NCBI RefSeq assembly: GCF_029813775.1
Contig: NZ_JARVKW010000057.1
Coordinates: 1 to 41,553, forward strand
DNA: 41,553 bases
Direction: 5' to 3'
DNA from: Streptomyces sp. DH24
GTDB lineage: Bacteria; Actinomycetota; Actinomycetes; Streptomycetales; Streptomycetaceae
Under the pieces are notes generated by a model. That model was given only the letters and a program-made list of their open reading frames with translations. It had not been told where the DNA came from and made no database searches. This document shows, in pieces, positions 17,414-26,395 of this stretch (position 1 is the stretch's first letter; every line of letters starts with the position of its first letter). A program made the translations under genes and the position numbers.

Positions 17414-19387
17414 TCAGACCGCCCTCATCAGCAGGGTCGCGGCGACGAGGACCGCCGCACCGCCGAACATCGAGACCGCGTAGGACCGCGCGAAGCCGTT
17501 CTGCAGCCTGCGCATCCGGCCGGACAGGCCGCCGACCGACGCCGCCGTGCCGTTGACGACCCCGTCGACCAGCGTGTGGTCGACGTACACCAGGGAGCGC
17601 GTGAGGTGCTCCCCGCCGCGGACCAGCACGACGTGGTTGAAGTCGTCCTGGAGCAGGTCGCGCCGGGCGGCCCGGGTGAGCAGCGATCCGCGCGGGGCGA
17701 CAGCCGGGACGGGGCGGCGCCCGTACTGCGCCCAGGCGAGGGCGACGCCGATCACCATCACGGCGACCGTGGACAGCGTGACCGTCAGGGCGCCGATCGG
17801 GGCGTGGCCGTGGTCGTGCCCGGTGACGGGCTCCAGCCAGTGCAGGAAGCGGTCGCCGATGCCGAAGAACGCGCCGCCGAACACGGAACCGACGGCCAGC
17901 ACGATCATCGGGATCGTCATGACCTTCGGCGACTCGTGCGGGTGCGGAGGCTCGTACGCGCCGCGCGTCTCGGCGGCCGGCTCCACGTCGGGCTCGGCCG
18001 GGGACGGCGTCGGGGCGTTGCGCCAGCGCTCCTCGCCGAAGAACGTCATCAGCATCACGCGCGTCATGTAGTACGCGGTGATGGCCGCGCCCAGCAGGGC
18101 GCAGGCGCCGAGGATCCAGCCCTCGGTGCCGCCCTTCGCGAACGCCGCCTCGATGATCTTGTCCTTGGAGAAGAAGCCGGACAGGCCCGGGAAGCCGATG
18201 ATCGCGAGGTATCCGAGGCCGAAGGTGATGAAGGTGACCGGCATGTACTTGCGCAGACCGCCGTAGCGGCGCATGTCGACCTCGTCGTTCATGCCGTGCA
18301 TGACCGAACCGGCGCCGAGGAACAGCCCCGCCTTGAAGAAGCCGTGCGTCACCAGGTGCATGATCGCGAAGACGTAGCCGATGGGGCCCAGGCCCGCGGC
18401 CAGCACCATGTAGCCGATCTGCGACATGGTCGAGCCGGCCAGCGCCTTCTTGATGTCGTCCTTCGCGCAACCGACGATCGCACCGAACAGCAGCGTGACC
18501 GCGCCGACGACGGTGACGACGAGCTGCGCGTCCGGGGCGCCGTTGAAGACGGCCGCGGAGCGCACGATCAGGTAGACGCCCGCGGTCACCATCGTCGCGG
18601 CGTGGATGAGGGCCGAGACCGGGGTCGGGCCCTCCATCGCGTCGCCGAGCCAGGACTGCAGCGGCACCTGCGCGGACTTGCCGCAGGCCGCGAGCAGCAG
18701 CATCAGCGCGATCGCGGTCAGCTGCCCCTCGGTGGCGTCCCCGGCCAGGCCCGGCTCCTCGTGCGTGCCGAGCAGCGGGCCGAACGCGAACGTCCCGAAC
18801 GTCGTGAACATCAGCATGATCGCGATGGACAGGCCGACGTCACCCACGCGGTTGACGAGGAAGGCCTTCTTCGCGGCCGTGGCGGCGCTGGGCTTGTGCT
18901 GCCAGAAGCCGATGAGCAGGTAGGAGGCGAGACCGACGCCCTCCCAGCCGACGTACAGCAGCAGGTAGTTGTCGGCGAGGACGAGCAGCAGCATCGCCGC
19001 GAGGAACAGGTTCAGGTAGCCGAAGAAGCGGCGGCGCCGCTCGTCGTGCTCCATGTAACCGATGGAATAAAGGTGGATCAGCGAGCCGACGCCCGTGATC
19101 AGCAGGACGAACGTCATCGACAGCTGGTCGAGGCGGAAGGCCACGTCGGCCTGGAAGCCCTCCACCGGGATCCAGCTGAACACGTGCTGCGTCAGGGTGC
19201 GGTGGGCGGCGTCCTCACCGAGCAGGTCGGCGAAGAGCACCAGGCCGATGACGAAGGACAGGGCGGCCAGCAACGTGCCGATCCAGTGTCCTACGGCGTC
19301 CAGCCGGCGTCCGCCGCACAGCAGGACCGCCGCTCCGAGCAGGGGCGCCGCCACCAGCAGCGCGATCAGGTTCTCAGCGTTAGTCAC
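17414..19387 (-). CDS. nuoL: NADH-quinone oxidoreductase subunit L
   Basis: 657 residues, GTG start, 15 nt after the nuoK stop. It is the end subunit of the complex I membrane arm, with 14 core membrane segments plus the long lateral helix and a final membrane anchor (AVSMFGGAAVLVAATLLMRAV at the very end). The key Glu is in YVGWEGVGLASYLLIGFW and conserved segments include PTPVSALIHAATMVTAGVYLIVR and CAKDDIKKALAGSTMSQIGYM. An acidic/proline-rich insertion at about 445-485 (RNAPTPSPAEPDVEPAAETRG) lies in a loop before the lateral helix. Its function is proton pumping driven by quinone reduction. Confidence 0.97.
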   Translation of the reverse strand: MTNAENLIALLVAAPLLGAAVLLCGGRRLDAVGHWIGTLLAALSFVIGLVLFADLLGEDAAHRTLTQHVFSWIPVEGFQADVAFRLDQLSMTFVLLITGVGSLIHLYSIGYMEHDERRRRFFGYLNLFLAAMLLLVLADNYLLLYVGWEGVGLASYLLIGFWQHKPSAATAAKKAFLVNRVGDVGLSIAIMLMFTTFGTFAFGPLLGTHEEPGLAGDATEGQLTAIALMLLLAACGKSAQVPLQSWLGDAMEGPTPVSALIHAATMVTAGVYLIVRSAAVFNGAPDAQLVVTVVGAVTLLFGAIVGCAKDDIKKALAGSTMSQIGYMVLAAGLGPIGYVFAIMHLVTHGFFKAGLFLGAGSVMHGMNDEVDMRRYGGLRKYMPVTFITFGLGYLAIIGFPGLSGFFSKDKIIEAAFAKGGTEGWILGACALLGAAITAYYMTRVMLMTFFGEERWRNAPTPSPAEPDVEPAAETRGAYEPPHPHESPKVMTIPMIVLAVGSVFGGAFFGIGDRFLHWLEPVTGHDHGHAPIGALTVTLSTVAVMVIGVALAWAQYGRRPVPAVAPRGSLLTRAARRDLLQDDFNHVVLVRGGEHLTRSLVYVDHTLVDGVVNGTAASVGGLSGRMRRLQNGFARSYAVSMFGGAAVLVAATLLMRAV

Positions 19388-19402
19388 GGTTCTACCGACC
19401 CC

Positions 19403-19702
19403 TCACAGCTTCATCAGGCTGGCGTCGTCGACCGAGGCCGAGTGGCGGGTACGGAACAGGGACACGATGATCGCGAGCCCGACCACGACCTCCGCGGCGG
19501 CGACGACCATCGTGAAGAACGCGATGATCTGGCCGTCGAGGTTGCCGTGCATGCGGGAGAACGCGACGAACGCGAGATTGCAGGCGTTGAGCATGAGTTC
19601 CACGCACATGAACACCACGATCGCGTTGCGCCTGATCAGTACGCCCGTGGCGCCGATCGTGAACAACAGGGCCGCGAGGTAGAGGTAGTTGACGGGATTC
19701 AC
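19403..19702 (-). CDS. nuoK: NADH-quinone oxidoreductase subunit K
   Basis: 99 residues with three membrane helices, the normal NuoK/MrpC layout. The two membrane glutamates needed for proton transfer are present in VVFMCVELMLNACNL (about 35) and FTMVVAAAEVVVGLAI (about 71). The ATG overlaps the nuoJ stop by 4 nt (ATGA). Confidence 0.96.
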   Translation of the reverse strand: MNPVNYLYLAALLFTIGATGVLIRRNAIVVFMCVELMLNACNLAFVAFSRMHGNLDGQIIAFFTMVVAAAEVVVGLAIIVSLFRTRHSASVDDASLMKL

Positions 19703-20541
19703 TTCGACGCCTCCTCGGCCCGCTTGAGGTTCGCCGGGTCGATCGCGCGGCGCTCCAGGCGCTCCTCGGAACGCTGCTCCAGCGCCCGCAGGTCGTTGAG
19801 CGCCTCCGTCGACACGTCCCGGATCTGCCCGCGCTCACGCAGCGTCTTGCTGACGGTGAGCTCGGACGGGGTGCCGTCGGGCAGCAGGCCCGCGATGTCC
19901 ACCGCGTTGTGCCGGGCGTACACGCCGGGCGCGGGCAGCGGCGGGAGGTGCTTGCCCTCGCGGATGCGCGCCTCGGAGAGCTCGCGCTGCGTCCTGGCGC
20001 GCTCGGTGCGCTCCCGGTGGGTGAGCACCATGGCGCCGATGGCGGCGGTGATGAGCAGCACACCGGTGATCTCGAAGGCGAAGACGTACTTCGTGAAGAT
20101 GAGCGCCGCGAGGCCCTCCACGTTGCCGCCCGCGTTGGCCTGGCCGGTGCCGCTGAACTCCGTGAGGGAGGCGTTGCCGATGCCGGCGACCAGCAGGATG
20201 CCGAAGCCGAGCCCGCTGACCAGGGCCAGCCAGCGCTGGCCCCTGATGGTCTCCTTCAGGGAGTCCGCCGAGGTGACACCGACGAGCATCACGACGAACA
20301 GGAACAGCATCATGATCGCGCCGGTGTAGACGACGATCTGCACGACGCCGAGGAAGTAGGCGCCGTTGGCGAGGTAGAACACCGCCAGGACGATCATGGT
20401 TCCGGCGAGGCAGAGCGCGCTGTGCACGGCCTTCTTCATGAACACGGTGCACAGGGCGCCGATCACGGCGATCGTGCCGAGCACCCAGAACTGGAACGCC
20501 TCCCCGGTGGAGGTGGTGTAGGCGGCGAGCTGCGCGGTCAT
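19699..20541 (-). CDS. nuoJ: NADH-quinone oxidoreductase subunit J
   Basis: 280 residues. Five membrane segments lie in the first 180 residues; the third contains VVQIVVYTGAIMMLFLFVVML with the conserved broken (pi-bulge) helix. The C-terminal 100 residues (ERTERARTQRELSEARIREG... to the end) are charged and cytoplasmic, a tail missing in the 184-residue E. coli protein but common in actinobacteria. Start and end overlap neighbouring genes by 4 nt each. Confidence 0.96.
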   Translation of the reverse strand: MTAQLAAYTTSTGEAFQFWVLGTIAVIGALCTVFMKKAVHSALCLAGTMIVLAVFYLANGAYFLGVVQIVVYTGAIMMLFLFVVMLVGVTSADSLKETIRGQRWLALVSGLGFGILLVAGIGNASLTEFSGTGQANAGGNVEGLAALIFTKYVFAFEITGVLLITAAIGAMVLTHRERTERARTQRELSEARIREGKHLPPLPAPGVYARHNAVDIAGLLPDGTPSELTVSKTLRERGQIRDVSTEALNDLRALEQRSEERLERRAIDPANLKRAEEASK

Positions 20542-21179
20542 CGGCCGATCACCTTCTCCGACGCCGGTTCGCTCGCGCCGAAGGTCGAGTCGGCTTCCTG
20601 GACGACCTCGCCCTCGGAGTGCGCGACCTGCTGCACCGTGCCGGGCGCGGCCTCGGTCACCAGGCCCCGGTAGTAGTCCTGTTCGTCCGTCCCCGGGTAC
20701 ATGGCGTGCGGGGAGTCGACCATGCCGTCCTCAAGACCGGCGAGCAGCTGCTCCTTGGTGTAGATGAGGTCGGCGCGGGTGGAGTCGGCCAGCTCGAACT
20801 CGTTCGTCATCGTGAGCGCGCGTGTGGGGCACGCCTCGATGCACAGGCCGCACAGGATGCAGCGGGCGTAGTTGATCTGGTACACCCGCCCGTACCGCTC
20901 GCCCGGCGAGTAGCGCTCCTCCTCGGTGTTGTCCGCGCCCTCCACGTAGATCGCGTCGGCGGGACAGGCCCAGGCGCACAGCTCGCAGCCGACGCACTTC
21001 TCCAGGCCGTCCGGATGGCGGTTGAGCTGGTGCCGTCCGTGGAAGCGCGGAGCCGTGGTCTTCTGCTGCTCCGGGTACTGCTCCGTGAGCCGCTTCTTGA
21101 ACATGGCCTTGAAGGTCACGCCGAAGCCGGCCACGGGATTCTGGAAACCGGGCTTGGTCTCCTTGGGCTCCTCAGCCAT
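20538..21179 (-). CDS. nuoI: NADH-quinone oxidoreductase subunit I
   Basis: 213 residues from the ATG at 21179, which has a very strong AAAGGAGG before it; the open frame upstream lies in nuoH and is not used. It carries two [4Fe-4S] clusters (N6a and N6b) in ferredoxin motifs CVGCELCAWACP (about 59-70) and CILCGLCIEACP (about 98-109). It passes electrons from NuoG to NuoB in the peripheral arm. A 40-residue acidic tail follows the ferredoxin domain. The strong site suggests re-initiation at the middle of the operon. It overlaps nuoH by 8 nt. Confidence 0.97.
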   Translation of the reverse strand: MAEEPKETKPGFQNPVAGFGVTFKAMFKKRLTEQYPEQQKTTAPRFHGRHQLNRHPDGLEKCVGCELCAWACPADAIYVEGADNTEEERYSPGERYGRVYQINYARCILCGLCIEACPTRALTMTNEFELADSTRADLIYTKEQLLAGLEDGMVDSPHAMYPGTDEQDYYRGLVTEAAPGTVQQVAHSEGEVVQEADSTFGASEPASEKVIGR

Positions 21180-22551
21180 CGGACGCCTCCTTTCCATCCG
21201 TAGATCCGCCCAGAGATCCGTCACTCTGAGTATCGGGGCCACCACTGACAACCAGCTCCCGCTCACTGCGTGAGCGGCGCCGCGGCACGGGCGGCAACTC
21301 CTGTCCGGGCAGCGGCGGCACGGGGAACCCACCGGCCATCGGGTCGAACGCGGCCGGCTCCCCGGCGGCCTCCTCGTCCTGCTTGGTGGACCGCTCGCGG
21401 AACATGTCGGCGACGAAGGACAGCAGGAGCAGGACGAGCACGCCGCCGCCCACGTAGAGGGCGATGTCGGTGAAGTCGTAGTTCTCGTTCCTGAGGGCCC
21501 GCACCGTCGCGACGAGCATCAGCCACACCACGGAGACCGGGATGAGGACCTTCCAGCCGAGCTTCATCAGCTGGTCGTAGCGCACGCGTGGGAGCGTGCC
21601 GCGCAGCCAGACGAAGAAGAACAGCAGCAGCTGCACCTTGATGACGAACCAGAGCAGCGGCCACCAGCCGTGGTTGGCGCCCTCCCAGAAGGTGCTGATG
21701 GGATACGGGGCCCGCCAGCCGCCCAGGAACAGCGTGACCGCGACCGTGGACACCGTCACCATGTTCACGTACTCGGCGAGCATGAACATCGCGAACTTGA
21801 TCGAGGAGTACTCGGTGTTGAAGCCGCCGACCAGGTCGCCCTCGGACTCCGGCATGTCGAACGGGGCGCGGTTGGTCTCGCCGACCATCGTGACGATGTA
21901 CAGCACGAAGGAGACCGGCAGCAGCAGGATGTACCAGCGGTCGGTCTGCTGCTCGACGATGGTCGAGGTCGACATCGACCCGGAGTACAGGAACACCGAG
22001 GCGAACGCGGCGCCCATCGCGATCTCGTAGGAGATCATCTGCGCGCAGGACCGCAGCCCGCCGAGCAGCGGGTACGTCGATCCGGAGCTCCAGCCCGCGA
22101 GCACGATGCCGTAGATGCCGACCGACGCGATGGCGAGGACGTACAGCATCGCGATCGGCAGGTCGGTGAGCTGCATCGTGGTGCGGTGGCCGAAGATCGA
22201 GATCTCGTTGCCGGCCGGCCCGAAGGGGATCACGGCGATGGCCATGAACGCCGGGATGGCCGCGACGATCGGCGCGAGGACGTAGACGACCTTGTCCGCG
22301 CGCTTGACGATCACGTCTTCCTTGAGCATCAGCTTCACGCCGTCGGCGAGCGACTGGAGCATGCCCCAGGGGCCGTGCCGGTTGGGGCCGATGCGCAGCT
22401 GCATCCAGGCGACGACCTTGCGCTCCATGACGATGGCGATCAGCACGGTCCCCATCAGGAAGGCGAAGCAGAACACCGCCTTGATGCCGACCAGCCACCA
22501 CGGGTCGCGGCCGAACATCGAGAGGTCTTCAGCGGCGAGGTACGGGCTCAT
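21172..22551 (-). CDS. nuoH: NADH-quinone oxidoreductase subunit H
   Basis: 459 residues. Eight membrane segments. Hallmarks are MERKVVAWMQLRIGPNRHGPWG (first cytoplasmic loop), LAGWSSGSTYPLLGGLRSCAQMISYE, and the quinone-site loop GETNRAPFDMPESEGDLVGGFNTEYSS with its conserved acidic residues. It forms the quinone chamber between the arms together with NuoB and NuoD. The last 75 residues (RERSTKQDEEAAGEPAAFDP...) are a hydrophilic extension not found in the roughly 325-residue E. coli protein. Confidence 0.97.
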   Translation of the reverse strand: MSPYLAAEDLSMFGRDPWWLVGIKAVFCFAFLMGTVLIAIVMERKVVAWMQLRIGPNRHGPWGMLQSLADGVKLMLKEDVIVKRADKVVYVLAPIVAAIPAFMAIAVIPFGPAGNEISIFGHRTTMQLTDLPIAMLYVLAIASVGIYGIVLAGWSSGSTYPLLGGLRSCAQMISYEIAMGAAFASVFLYSGSMSTSTIVEQQTDRWYILLLPVSFVLYIVTMVGETNRAPFDMPESEGDLVGGFNTEYSSIKFAMFMLAEYVNMVTVSTVAVTLFLGGWRAPYPISTFWEGANHGWWPLLWFVIKVQLLLFFFVWLRGTLPRVRYDQLMKLGWKVLIPVSVVWLMLVATVRALRNENYDFTDIALYVGGGVLVLLLLSFVADMFRERSTKQDEEAAGEPAAFDPMAGGFPVPPLPGQELPPVPRRRSRSERELVVSGGPDTQSDGSLGGSTDGKEASDG

Positions 22552-25052
22552 GCCTCCACCTCCTTGGGGGCCTCGCCGGCGAGGGTCGCCGGACCGATGC
22601 GGACGAGGGAACCGGGCCGGGCGCCGGTGTCGGAGGCGACACCCGAGCCCGCGGAGTTCAGCGGGAGCCAGACCACCCGGTCGGGCATCTCGGTGATGAG
22701 CAGCGGCAGTTCGGTCGTTCCGGCGGGGCCGGTCACGGCCAGCAGGTCGCCGTTCTTGATGCCGGCCTCGGCGGCCGTCGCGGCCGACACGCGCGCGTAC
22801 GCGGCGTGCCGGGTCCCGGCGAGCGCCTCGTCGCCCTGCTGGAGGAGACCCTGGTCGAGCAGCAGCCGGTGCCCGGCGAGCACGGCCTCACCCGCGGCGG
22901 GCCGGGGCAGCACGCCCGCGCTCCCCAGGGGCTCGTCGGCCCACGGCCCGTCCCAGGCACCGAGCCGGTTCAGCTCCGCGCGCGTGGTCCGCAGATCCGG
23001 CAGCCCCAGGTGTACGTCCATGGCGTCGGCGAGCATCTGCAGCACCCGCCCGTCGCTGGGGGCCACGCGGCGGGTCATCTGGTCGGGCTTGAGCGCGGTC
23101 TCGAAGAGGCGGACCCGGCCCTCCCAGTTGAGGAAGGTGCCCGCCTTCTCGGCGACCGCCGCGACGGGCAGGACCACGTCGGCGTGGCGCGTGACCTCGC
23201 TGGGCCGCAGCTCCAGCGACACCACGAAGCCGACCTCGGCGAGCGCGGCACGCGCGCGTGCCGGATCGGGCAGGTCGGCGATCTCCACGCCCGCGACGAG
23301 CAGCGCCTGCAGTTCGCCGGACGCCGCCGCCTCGACGATCTGGCCGGTGTCGCGGCCGTAGCGGTGCGGGAGTTCGGCGACGCCCCAGATGCCCGCGACC
23401 TCGTCACGCGCGCGTGGATCGGTCGCCGGGCGCCCGCCCGGCAGCAGCGACGGCAGCGCGCCCGCCTCGATCGCGCCGCGCTCCCCGGCCCGGCGCGGAA
23501 TCCACACCAGCCGGGCGCCGGTGGCGGAGGCGGCCCGTACGGCGGCGGTGAGCCCGCCGGCGACGGCGGCCAGCCGCTCACCGACGACGATCACCGCGCC
23601 CTCGGCGCGCAGCGCCTCGGAGGCCGTGGCGCCGTCGCCCTCCAGGCCGACACCGCCGGCCAGTGCGTCCAGCCACTCGGTCTCGGTGCCGGGAGCGGCC
23701 GGCAGCAGCGTGCCGCCCGCCTTCTCCAGACCCCGGGTGGAGTGCGTGGCCAGCGCGAAGGTCCGCTGCCCGTGCTTGCGCCAGGCCTTGCGCAGCCGGA
23801 GGAAGACGCCGGGCGCCTCCTCCTCGGCCTCGAAGCCGACCAGCAGCACCGCGGGCGCCTTCTCCAGGGCGGTGTACGTGACGCCCGTACCGTCGAGGTC
23901 ACGGCCGCGGCCCGCGACGCGTGCGGCGAGGAAGTCGGCCTCCTCGCCGCTGTGCACACGCGCGCGGAAGTCGATGTCGTTGGTGTCGAGCGCCACGCGC
24001 GCGAACTTGCTGTACGCGTAGGCGTCCTCGACGGTGAGCCGGCCGCCGGTCAGCACACCGGTGCGGCCCCGCGAGGCGAGCAGCCCCTGCGCGGCGATCT
24101 GGAGCGCCTCGGGCCAGGACGCCGGTTCGAGGTCGCCCTCCGCGTTGCGCACCAGGGGTGTGTCGAGCCGGTCCCGCTGCTGCGCGTAGCGGAACGCGAA
24201 GCGGCCCTTGTCGCAGATCCACTCCTCGTTGACCTCGGGGTCCTCGGCCGCGAGGCGGCGCATGACCTTGCCGCGCCGGTGGTCGGTGCGGGTGGCGCAG
24301 CCGCCGGAGCAGTGCTCGCACACCGACGGCGAGGACACCAGGTCGAAGGGGCGGGAGCGGAACCGGTAGGCGGCCGAGGTGAGCGCGCCGACCGGGCAGA
24401 TCTGGATGGTGTTGCCGGAGAAGTACGACTCGAAGGGCTCGCCCTCGCCGGTGCCGACCTGCTGGAGCGCGCCCCGCTCCAGCAGCTCGATCATCGGGTC
24501 GCCCGCGACCTGGTTGGAGAACCGGGTGCAGCGGGCGCACAGCACGCACCGCTCACGGTCGAGCAGCACCTGGGTGGAGATCGGCACGGGCTTTTCGTAG
24601 GTGCGCTTCTTGCCCTCGAAGCGGGAGTCGGCGTCGCCGTGCGACATCGCCTGGTTCTGCAGCGGGCACTCACCGCCCTTGTCGCAGACCGGGCAGTCCA
24701 GCGGGTGGTTGATGAGCAGGAGCTCCATCACACCCTTCTGCGCCTTCTCCGCGACCGGCGAGGTGAGGTGGGTCTTGACCACCATGCCGTCGGTGCAGGT
24801 GATGGTGCAGGAGGCCATCGGCTTGCGCTGTCCCTCGACCTCGACGATGCACTGGCGGCAGGCGCCGGCCGGGTCGAGGAGAGGGTGGTCGCAGAACCGG
24901 GGGATCTCGATGCCGAGCTGTTCGGCGGCGCGGATCACCAGCGTGCCCTTGGGCACGCTGATCTCGGCGCCGTCGATCGTCAGCGTGACGAGGTCCTCCG
25001 GCGGGACCGCCGCCTCTCCCCCGCCTGAGGGAGCGTTGGTGGTCACGGTCAT
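22548..25052 (-). CDS. nuoG: NADH-quinone oxidoreductase subunit G
   Basis: 834 residues. N-terminal [2Fe-2S] domain with CDHPLLDPAGACRQC and MASC (N1b), then the N5 site HPLDCPVCDKGGECPLQ, the N4 site RCVLCARC with QICPVGAL, and an extra N7-type cluster site CEHCSGGC plus EWICDKGRF, which only some bacteria keep. The rest is the molybdopterin-oxidoreductase-like fold (about 220-830), which binds no cofactor in complex I. It transfers electrons from NuoF/E toward NuoI. The ATG overlaps the nuoF stop by 4 nt. Confidence 0.97.
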   Translation of the reverse strand: MTVTTNAPSGGGEAAVPPEDLVTLTIDGAEISVPKGTLVIRAAEQLGIEIPRFCDHPLLDPAGACRQCIVEVEGQRKPMASCTITCTDGMVVKTHLTSPVAEKAQKGVMELLLINHPLDCPVCDKGGECPLQNQAMSHGDADSRFEGKKRTYEKPVPISTQVLLDRERCVLCARCTRFSNQVAGDPMIELLERGALQQVGTGEGEPFESYFSGNTIQICPVGALTSAAYRFRSRPFDLVSSPSVCEHCSGGCATRTDHRRGKVMRRLAAEDPEVNEEWICDKGRFAFRYAQQRDRLDTPLVRNAEGDLEPASWPEALQIAAQGLLASRGRTGVLTGGRLTVEDAYAYSKFARVALDTNDIDFRARVHSGEEADFLAARVAGRGRDLDGTGVTYTALEKAPAVLLVGFEAEEEAPGVFLRLRKAWRKHGQRTFALATHSTRGLEKAGGTLLPAAPGTETEWLDALAGGVGLEGDGATASEALRAEGAVIVVGERLAAVAGGLTAAVRAASATGARLVWIPRRAGERGAIEAGALPSLLPGGRPATDPRARDEVAGIWGVAELPHRYGRDTGQIVEAAASGELQALLVAGVEIADLPDPARARAALAEVGFVVSLELRPSEVTRHADVVLPVAAVAEKAGTFLNWEGRVRLFETALKPDQMTRRVAPSDGRVLQMLADAMDVHLGLPDLRTTRAELNRLGAWDGPWADEPLGSAGVLPRPAAGEAVLAGHRLLLDQGLLQQGDEALAGTRHAAYARVSAATAAEAGIKNGDLLAVTGPAGTTELPLLITEMPDRVVWLPLNSAGSGVASDTGARPGSLVRIGPATLAGEAPKEVEA

Positions 25053-26395
25053 GCGTTCACCTCCGTGCGGTCGGCCCAGGCCGTCGACTTGGCCGGGTCG
25101 AAGGGGCAGCCGCGGCCCGTGATGTGCTGCTCGTACTCCTCACGGAAGTACTTCAGCGAGGAGAAGATCGGCGCGGCGGCGCCGTCGCCGAGGGCGCAGA
25201 ACGACTTGCCGTTGATGTTGTCGGCGATGTCGTTCAGCTTGTCGAGGTCGGACATCGTGCCCTTGCCGGCCTCGATGTCGCGCATCAGCTGCACGAGCCA
25301 GTAGGTCCCTTCGCGGCAGGGCGTGCACTTGCCGCAGGACTCGTGGGCGTAGAACTCGGTCCAGCGGGTGACGGCACGGACGACGCAGGTCGTCTCGTCG
25401 AAGCACTGGAGGGCTTTCGTGCCGAGCAGGGAACCCGCGGCGGCCACTGCTTCGTAGTCAAGAGGGACGTCGAGGTGTTCGTCGGTGAGCAGCGGGGTCG
25501 AGGAGCCGCCCGGCGTCCAGAACTTGAGGCGATGACCGGGCCGCATTCCGCCGCTCATGTCGAGGAGCTGGCGGAGCGTGATGCCCATCGGGCCCTCGAA
25601 CTGGCCGGGGTTGGCGACGTGGCCGCTGAGGGAGTACAGCGTGAAGCCGGGAGACTTCTCGCTCCCCATCGACCGGAACCACTCCTTGCCCCGGTTCATG
25701 ATCGCGGGAACCGACGCGATCGACTCGACGTTGTTCACCACAGTCGGGCACGCGTAGAGGCCCGCGACGGCAGGGAAGGGGGGACGCAGCCGCGGTTGAC
25801 CACGGCGGCCTTCGAGGGAGTCCAGCAGCGCTGTCTCCTCACCGCAGATGTACGCGCCCGCGCCCGCGTGCACGGTGAGGTCCAGGTCCATGCCGCTGCC
25901 CAGGACGTTCTTCCCGAGGTAGCCGGCCGCGTAGGCCTCGCGCACGGCCTCGTGCAACCGCCGCAGCACGGAGACGACCTCACCACGCAGATAGATGAAC
26001 GCATGCGACGACCTGATCGCGTAGCACGCGATCACGATGCCCTCGATGAGGCTGTGCGGGTTCGCGAAGAGGAGCGGGATGTCCTTGCAGGTCCCGGGCT
26101 CCGACTCGTCGGCGTTGACAACAAGATAGTGCGGCTTTCCATCCCCCTGCGGAATGAACTGCCACTTCATGCCCGTCGGGAATCCCGCGCCGCCGCGGCC
26201 GCGCAGACCCGAGTCCTTGACGTACGCGATCACGTCGTCGGGTGACATGGCGAGCGCCTTGCGGAGCCCCTCGTACCCCTCGTGCCTCCGGTAGACGTCC
26301 AGCGTCCAGGACCTGTCCTCGTCCCAGAAGGCCGACAGCACGGGTGCGAGCAGCTTCTCCGGGCTCGTGTCCTTGAGTTCGGGTGCCAAGGTCAT
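25049..26395 (-). CDS. nuoF: NADH-quinone oxidoreductase subunit F
   Basis: 448 residues from the ATG at 26395, which shares one base with the nuoE stop (TGATG). FMN/NADH-binding subunit: glycine-rich GLRGRGGAGFPTGMKW (about 64-79), NADESEPGTCKD, and GAGAYICGEETALLDSLEG; the N3 [4Fe-4S] cluster is bound by ESCGKCTPCREGT (about 355-367) and the Cys in SFCALGDGA. It oxidises NADH and feeds FMN electrons into the iron-sulfur chain. Confidence 0.97.
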   Translation of the reverse strand: MTLAPELKDTSPEKLLAPVLSAFWDEDRSWTLDVYRRHEGYEGLRKALAMSPDDVIAYVKDSGLRGRGGAGFPTGMKWQFIPQGDGKPHYLVVNADESEPGTCKDIPLLFANPHSLIEGIVIACYAIRSSHAFIYLRGEVVSVLRRLHEAVREAYAAGYLGKNVLGSGMDLDLTVHAGAGAYICGEETALLDSLEGRRGQPRLRPPFPAVAGLYACPTVVNNVESIASVPAIMNRGKEWFRSMGSEKSPGFTLYSLSGHVANPGQFEGPMGITLRQLLDMSGGMRPGHRLKFWTPGGSSTPLLTDEHLDVPLDYEAVAAAGSLLGTKALQCFDETTCVVRAVTRWTEFYAHESCGKCTPCREGTYWLVQLMRDIEAGKGTMSDLDKLNDIADNINGKSFCALGDGAAAPIFSSLKYFREEYEQHITGRGCPFDPAKSTAWADRTEVNA